Notes under the pieces: generated by a model
Database searches by the model: none
What the model was told of the DNA's origin: nothing
The model's input: only the letters and a program-made list of their open reading frames with translations
Program-made: the position numbers and the translations under genes
Assembly (NCBI GenBank): GCA_003427395.1
Contig: BFEA01000116.1
Location: forward strand, 1,338,170 to 1,358,776
Reading direction: 5' to 3'
DNA length: 20,607 nt
Origin: Chara braunii
Taxonomy: Eukaryota > Streptophyta > Charophyceae > Charales > Characeae
Part shown: in pieces, positions 17,819 to 20,607 of the stretch
Numbering within the stretch: the stretch's first letter is position 1
Layout of the letters: every line of letters starts with the position of its first letter

Positions 17819-18505
17819 TTACCGTCGTTCAAGAAGCATGCGAATATGATAAGACTGTGAAACGAAAGTCAACAAAACCTCCGGAGCAAGCGCCCGGATC
17901 GCCGCTCCCACGTGCGTCAAAACTCCATTAACCATGTGATCATCACCCAATTCAGCAAATGGCCGCTGTTTCTGAGCACGGAGTGGAATAATGGGTGACG
18001 TCACTATTGTAGGTGTTGTAATTGTCACTATTGCTATTGTTGCCGTTGATGTTGTTGATGTTGTTGATATTGTTGATGTTGTTAATGTTGTTGATGTTGT
18101 CGATGATGTCCATGTCACGCTCTCCTGGCCTTCAGATGAGAGCAACTCACCTGGTGGACCGCCCACGTCTCTCCTTGCTAGAAACCTGACAAAGATGTCT
18201 TTCACCTGCGTTAGCATCCCAACAAACTCGTGTAGGGCAGTCATCGCCTGTGCTCTGTTATTCGCATCCAACTGTCGAAGAGAGATCTTCTCATGCAGTT
18301 CCTCCTCCCACCCATCGTAGATCCCCTCTCCCTCCAACAAGATGTCATCTGGTAGGTTGCCATACTCTTGACTCAGGAACGTGTGCATCTCCTCCAGCTG
18401 CTGTTTATACAAGGTCACGATGAACAATGCAGAATCTGCCTACATGGGCTGCAGGGTAGGAGGGGTTTCCCACAGCCCCCCGTCAGACATGGTCTCCATG
18501 TCCAT
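17819..18505 (-). CDS. Unrecognised protein-coding ORF with one in-frame TAG
   Basis: From ATG at 18505 (context GAGATGG, purine at -3 and G at +4) the frame reads MDMETMSDGGLWETPPTLQP-M and then TAG at 18440-18442. It then stays open for 206 codons to TAA at 17819. The N-terminal ~90 residues after the TAG look like a soluble, acidic, helix-prone segment (QQLEEMHTFLSQEYGNLPDD, then WEEELHEKISLRQLDANN). A Thr/Ser-rich low-complexity tract encoded by imperfect ACA/TCA triplets follows (18000-18110), then a more ordered C-terminus (ELGDDHMVNGVLTHVGAAIR). The final codons contain CGACG|GTAAGAG, a strong splice-donor match (exon end 17823), so the TAA may be intronic. CCCATGTAG|GC after a pyrimidine tract could instead be an acceptor, placing the true 5' exon farther upstream and removing the TAG. 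I do not recognise a family. It could also be a recent pseudogene. Confidence 0.42.
17991..18118. repeat. Imperfect (GTT/GAT)n tract inside the ORF
   Basis: GTTGTTGAT-type triplets on the plus strand encode Thr/Ser repeats on the minus strand. The tract keeps the minus-strand frame and has no stop. Confidence 0.8.
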
Positions 18506-18612
18506 CTCTGCCGTTGTTGTTGATGCTCGAAGCTAATACTGCTGAGCCGCAATCACGTTTTTTCATCAAATTCCAGCTAGCGCTACCCCTGTCCACGCAT
18601 CGTGGGACACCT

Positions 18613-18657
18613 ACGTCACCAACAGCAACTGCCATGTGGCAAATGAGACGCCACGTG
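18613..18657 (-). promoter_or_regulatory. Possible promoter motifs upstream of the minus-strand ORF
   Basis: About 110-150 bp upstream of the ATG at 18505, the minus strand has TGACGT (18613-18618) and GGCACGTGGCG containing CACGTG and ACGTGGC (18650-18657). CACGTG/ACGTGGC is the plant G-box/ABRE core and TGACGT the as-1/CRE-like core. Both are short and can occur by chance. No clear TATA box is seen between them and the ATG. Confidence 0.25.
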
Positions 18658-18682
18658 CCGCTGCCGGGCGCGGGCACAGGCC

Positions 18683-19229
18683 TACAATCTTCCCCCAAAC
18701 AAAACGCACGTGCGTTATTTACGAATAGAACGCACGGAGTGCGTTGTATTCGTATACAACACACGTGCGCTATGCTACGAATATGGGTATCAACTTTCGA
18801 AAATCCCTCCCCCGACCAAAAAAAAAAAAGTGTGTGCCTCATACAGGCATCTTCAGTCCTCCCACAAACAGGACCTTCAGGTAGGACACATACACACACA
18901 CACACAGAAACAGAGAGCGAGAGAGAGAAACAGAGAAACAAAGAGAGAGAGAAACACAGTGAGAGAGAGAGAGAGGGGGGGCGGAATACTGCAGGGCGTG
19001 CACCTGGAAACGAGCGCGACACATTGCAGGAAGGCAAACATGTGTTCTATTTGAATAGAACACTCGTTTGTTCAAATAAAACAAACGTGCGTACTATTTG
19101 AATAGAACATACGAGCGTACTATTTCAACATGCTTACTATTTGGATTTCAGGGGGTGACTTCGAGAAATCAACTTTTTCAGGGAAAGTTGAATAGTACAT
19201 ACGTGCATTTTGTTCGGGGGAAGACTGTA
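18683..19229. mobile_element. 543-bp foldback element sharing termini with the 5.05-kb MITE
   Basis: Left end CAATCTTCCCCCAAAC (18685 on) and right end, read on the minus strand, CAGTCTTCCCCCGAAC (ending 19227) match at 24 of 27 terminal positions. All three differences are transitions. TA flanks both ends (18683-18684, 19228-19229). The arms contain palindromic sub-units: the 14-bp AACGCACGTGCGTT (18703-18716), GTTCTATT-TG-AATAGAAC (19044-19061) and further AATAGAAC/GTACTATTTG copies to about 19140, plus CAACTTT/AAAGTTG near 19170. The centre is a CA/GA-rich tract. There is no transposase ORF. Likely a composite non-autonomous relative of the 105-bp element at 5047-5151. Confidence 0.7.
18890..18978. 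repeat. CA then GA-rich microsatellite within the foldback element
   Basis: ACACACAC (18890-18905) followed by imperfect GAGAGA/AAACAGAGA to a (GA)n-G7 end. This makes the overlapping Ser/Leu/Val-Cys frames on the minus strand and Glu/Arg frames on the plus strand spurious. Confidence 0.9.
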
Positions 19230-19636
19230 GTGGCCGAGGAGCTCCCTCCCCCAGTCACTAGTCTAGTCGGCAGACTGGGCCTTGCCGGTCAGGTGGCGTC
19301 AGGGCGCTAGCACTAGCGGAGCCGTCCCCGAGCTTCTCCACGAGTCTGCTTTCAACAAGGGCAGCGAACAACAAAGAAACGAGTTGGGCAAGGGGGCGCC
19401 GAGTCCCTTGCTGGCATTCTTTAATTTCATCAGGGTTGAGGAGTATCAGGTCAGCAGTCCTGTTTTGGCCAATTCTGTTCCTGGATGATATCCCAACGCC
19501 TGCACCTATTCTGGGTAATGGTCCCAGTTCGCAGTCCGTCAGGGGTGCGTTTTATGCCCCTGAGACATTTTTTTTCGTCGTCGTCCTTTTCCTTCGTTAT
19601 ACCGGTCGTTCATTCGGGCCCATTGGTCGTTGAAAG
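19230..19636. other. Unassigned region
   Basis: Balanced composition; no gene, repeat or hairpin that I can support. Confidence 0.4.
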
Positions 19637-19767
19637 GCTGGTAAAATGAAAGACACAGACATTTAGGGGGGGGCGGCAGTTCAAGCAAACGTAGGGCCGG
19701 TAGCTGTAAAATGAAAGGCACAGGCATTTAAGGGGGGGCGGCAGTTAAAGCAAGCGCAAGACCGGTA
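19637..19767. repeat. 66/65-bp direct tandem duplication
   Basis: Units 19637-19702 and 19703-19767 both run from GCTG-TAAAATGAAAG through CAC(A)GGCATTTA to a G-run, GCGGCAGTT and CCGGTA. They differ by a few transitions and one indel. Confidence 0.9.
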
Positions 19768-19924
19768 GCTGGCCGTGGCATTAGGGCCTTCATTTTCGAC
19801 TGAAATGTCGTGGACGCAGGCCCTTTGGTCGAGAAATCGAAACGGTGCTGGGCGCACCCGTTCCTTGACGGTCGCACCCGTTCCCTCTCGGCGCCGACTG
19901 GAAGGCGCAGGCGGGTCCAATCTT

Positions 19925-20335
19925 GCAATTTTCGAGCGCCAACTTTGGTGATTTTTCGTACGCAGAATAATTGGAGAAAAGATCTGAAAATTTGAAATCG
20001 GGTGGGCCAGGTCGTCATCTTTCCAGGAAAAATATCAACAAAATAAAATAAAATCGTTTAGACCATGAAATAAATGCCGCGCCAATTCATCACTTTTTCC
20101 ATTTTTGGCACACGACAACTTGTGGGCCAACGGGAAAAGTACCCCTAATTCAAAGATTTTTCACGCTCAGAAGAACTCGGAAACAAGTCTGAAAATTTGA
20201 GGGTCCGTAGATTTGGTCATGATCTTTTCAGGAAAAATGTTTAAAAAAATTAAAAAAAAATTCTCAACCGCGAAATAGCTTATAGCGCAAATTCATCCCA
20301 TTTTCCATATTCACCACTCTGCCGGTTCTCCACTC
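19925..20335. repeat. Diverged ~205-bp satellite-like tandem repeat (two units)
   Basis: Two units starting near 19950 and 20155 share GATTTTTC, then TCTGAAAATTTGA, then GGTC-T-ATCTTTCCAGGAAAAAT-like sequence, an A-rich stretch, CGAAAT/TGAAAT and CAATTCATC-C-TTTTCCATTT. Identity is perhaps 65-70% by eye. Flanking GGTCGA-AAATCGAAAC and CCCGTTCCCTCT blocks also recur (about 19828-19890 and 20430-20482), suggesting a larger ~600-bp higher-order repeat. Confidence 0.6.
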
Positions 20336-20571
20336 TGTGCTACTGGTNGCCCTCATGGACCTGTGCTACCGGTCCACCGAATTTCCAACGTCGGGTAGAG
20401 TGGTGGTTTGAATTGAATTCGAAGCCTGTCGTGGTCGAAATCGAAACAGGCCAAAAGCAGCGGCGGCCGCTCCCGTTCCCTCTGCGTTCACAAAGTGATA
20501 GTCTCCCTGTGTGCGCGGGGAGCGTGGTGCCTTATCGATCGAGGCGTTTTGACAAAGTGGCGCCGCGCCTG

Positions 20572-20574
<3 letters not shown>
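20336..20574. other. Unassigned region with one N
   Basis: Contains a single N at 20348 within a short duplicated phrase (CTGTGCTAC-GGT, twice). It includes the repeated block noted with the satellite. No gene. Confidence 0.4.

Positions 20575-20607
<33 letters not shown>
20575..20607. repeat. (CT)n microsatellite at the window end
   Basis: An uninterrupted TC dinucleotide run from 20575 to the last base. Its true length is unknown because the window stops inside it. Confidence 0.95.

Overview
This window looks like nuclear DNA from a large, repeat-rich eukaryotic genome. A plant-lineage (streptophyte) source is my best guess. The reasons are an LTR-retrotransposon primer-binding site matching the 3' end of plant tRNA-Asp, a plant-style LINE zf-RVT remnant, low gene density, many A/T runs and microsatellites, and isolated single N bases. 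No bacterial operon, rRNA gene, CRISPR array or intact transposase is visible. The organism cannot be named from the sequence alone.

Layout. 1-3.5 kb holds tRNA-like modules and degenerate tandem repeats: two modules on the plus strand at the left edge, a ~223-bp degenerate array at 0.36-1.06 kb, pyrimidine-rich sequence, and three further tRNA-like A-box/B-box modules on the minus strand at 3.1-3.47 kb. 3.5-5.0 kb holds microsatellites and a 62-bp tandem duplication. 5.0-5.8 kb carries two foldback (MITE-like) elements. 5.8-8.6 kb is AT-rich and unassigned. 8.6-9.0 kb is a decayed LINE ORF2 C-terminus (zf-RVT zinc finger). 9.27-10.26 kb is one copy of a dispersed repeat (A...B) whose two parts are 670 bp apart; the second copy, at 16.48-16.80 kb, is contiguous. 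10.5-13.4 kb contains a 29-bp tandem array and part of a minus-strand LTR retrotransposon (primer-binding site, TATA-like box, probable 5' LTR), with no second LTR in the window. 14.3-14.75 kb is a GC-rich minisatellite. 15.1-16.8 kb is unusually dense in short perfect hairpins. 17.2-18.5 kb has the only convincing non-transposon coding signal: a minus-strand ORF of about 227 codons with one in-frame TAG and a good splice-donor match at its 3' end. 18.68-19.23 kb is a 543-bp foldback element sharing termini with the 105-bp element at 5.05 kb. 19.6-20.6 kb is tandem satellite-like sequence ending in a CT microsatellite.

The most interesting signals are: (1) a foldback transposon family with CAGTCTTCCCCC termini and TA flanks, present as a nearly complete palindrome and as a longer composite next to the promoter side of the ORF; (2) the A/B repeat with conserved hairpins and an interrupted copy; (3) the run of hairpins at 15.1-16.8 kb; (4) three consecutive tRNA-like modules; and (5) the ORF with an in-frame stop. 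All coordinates come from reading by eye; no searches were run.
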